Source: Bacteroidales bacterium
GTDB lineage: Bacteria; Bacteroidota; Bacteroidia; Bacteroidales; SM23-62
Length of the DNA: 14,949 nt
Direction of reading: 5' to 3'
NCBI GenBank assembly: GCA_016783865.1
Contig: JADHVS010000105.1
Coordinates: 1-14,949 of the forward strand
The notes under the pieces were generated by a model. The model saw nothing but the letters and a program-made list of their open reading frames with translations. It ran no database searches and had not been told where the DNA came from. The position numbers and the translations under genes were made by a program. This document shows positions 14,470 through 14,949 of this stretch, piece by piece (position 1 is the first letter of the stretch; the number at the start of each line of letters is the position of its first letter).

Positions 14470-14838
14470 AATTTTATGATTTTAAGGTTATAAAACAAAA
14501 ATAATAAATCTTTTACTCTATATCACAGGCATTGATAAAACAGTTTATTTAGAAATTGTTTAAATTACAATGTCTGAACAGGAATTTGATGGGTGATTAT
14601 TTATCTAAATTATTAACTGTCATTATAATCTATTATACCTGGCTTTTTTCTTACAAAAGGGAGGTCTGTAGTTTTGATAGACGAATTCGCATTTTTTTTT
14701 ATAAGGTCTATGTTAATTATCATCTTTAATCAATCAACTTTTTTTTATTTTTATATTTATCCGCCTCAATCAAATGGTTAATGCTGACAAGGACATATCC
14801 CAACTAAAACAGAACAGTTAAATTACTATATAACAATC
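14470..14838. other. AT-rich divergent intergenic region
   Basis: This 369-bp gap separates divergent genes. It holds the candidate minus-strand promoter at 14496-14527. On the plus strand the only promoter-like element I see is TATATTTA at 14752-14759, one mismatch from TAnnTTTG and without a TTTG at -33. Two T-runs occur at 14692-14700 and 14739-14746. No RNA gene, convincing hairpin or insertion-sequence end is apparent. One 46-codon plus-strand reading frame (14589-14729) is probably chance. Confidence 0.6.
14496..14527 (-). promoter_or_regulatory. Candidate Bacteroidota promoter for the LTD surface protein gene
   Basis: Minus-strand TATTTTTG (14503-14496) matches the TAnnTTTG -7 consensus exactly. 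TGTG (14527-14524), one mismatch from TTTG, lies 20 nt upstream of it. The element is 26 nt before the ATG at 14469, giving a short A/T-rich leader with no clear Shine-Dalgarno, as is common in this phylum. Confidence 0.45.
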
Positions 14839-14949
14839 ATGGTGGTCAGGACCAGGCATATCATTTCCCTTATCATAATTGGTGCAGCTCTTTTCAGCTG
14901 TATAGATGATCGTGAGAAAGGAAGTAAGTATGATCGTCCCGAGTGGTTA
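14839..14949 (+). CDS. N-terminus of a lipoprotein, possibly fasciclin-domain surface lipoprotein (runs off right edge)
   Basis: The first 37 codons from the ATG at 14839 are open to the window edge. They encode a lipoprotein signal peptide (HIISLIIIGAALFSC, lipidated Cys at 21) followed by an acidic segment (IDD) and then KYDRPEWL. A (K/R)Y.RP.WL motif shortly after the lipid Cys is what I recall for Bacteroidota fasciclin-domain lipoproteins, where it is followed by GKLYTQ. Those are often encoded with SusC/SusD-type outer-membrane uptake genes. The fasciclin domain itself is outside the window, so that part is inference; the lipoprotein call is direct. The gene is divergent from the LTD surface protein across a 369-bp AT-rich gap. 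Confidence 0.65.
   Translation, partial: MVVRTRHIISLIIIGAALFSCIDDREKGSKYDRPEWL

Noticed and set aside
14589..14729. 46-codon plus-strand reading frame starting MGDYLSKLLT in the divergent intergenic region
   Set aside because: AT-rich composition, no ribosome binding site and no recognisable motif; frames this short are expected by chance.
1..14949. CRISPR arrays, tRNA or rRNA genes, insertion sequences, prophage or defence genes
   Set aside because: No short regularly spaced repeats, RNA-gene signatures, transposase motifs or phage/defence proteins were seen on either strand.

Overview
The window looks like a piece of a Bacteroidota chromosome, probably an anaerobic or marine Bacteroidales/Marinilabiliales-type organism. 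Three things point there. Two very large secreted proteins end in type IX secretion system (T9SS, Por) C-terminal sorting domains. The putative promoters resemble the Bacteroidota TAnnTTTG -7 element. The phosphoenolpyruvate carboxylase (PEPC) carries the HPTQF variant of the catalytic-histidine motif. Except for one partial gene at the right end, every gene is on the minus strand, so the biological order runs from right to left.

Layout in transcription order. A 1312-residue secreted surface protein (10531-14469) has two lamin-tail-like (LTD) domains, a tandem array of beta-rich modules and a T9SS tail. A near-perfect hairpin terminator follows it (10485-10520). Next come two genes packed 4 nt apart: a GH5 endoglucanase-like enzyme (9487-10452) and a giant 1841-residue enzyme (3957-9482). 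The giant enzyme reads, N to C: signal peptide, GH44 (endoglucanase/xyloglucanase), CBM35, GH26 (beta-mannanase), right-handed beta-helix (pectate-lyase/GH28-like), three carboxypeptidase-regulatory-like beta modules, T9SS sorting domain. After a 197-bp gap holding a 22-bp perfect GC-rich palindrome come a small helical protein of unknown function (3349-3759) and a lipoprotein FAD-dependent oxidoreductase (1691-3352), which overlap by ATGA. The PEPC gene then runs off the left edge (1-1651). At the right end, a divergent lipoprotein gene begins at 14839 on the plus strand and may be a fasciclin-type surface lipoprotein.

The central region reads as a plant cell-wall (cellulose/glucomannan) degradation locus built around T9SS-exported multi-domain proteins. 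No SusC/SusD pair is visible inside the window. The inferred division of labour is as follows. The LTD-repeat protein is a non-catalytic surface or adhesin component. The giant enzyme cuts mixed beta-1,4-glucan/mannan on the cell surface or in the medium, with an additional beta-helix module of unknown specificity. The GH5 enzyme lacks a sorting tail and may work on the released fragments in the periplasm. PEPC is a central-metabolism gene and probably marks the edge of the accessory locus. All functional assignments come from motif recognition by eye; no database search was run.
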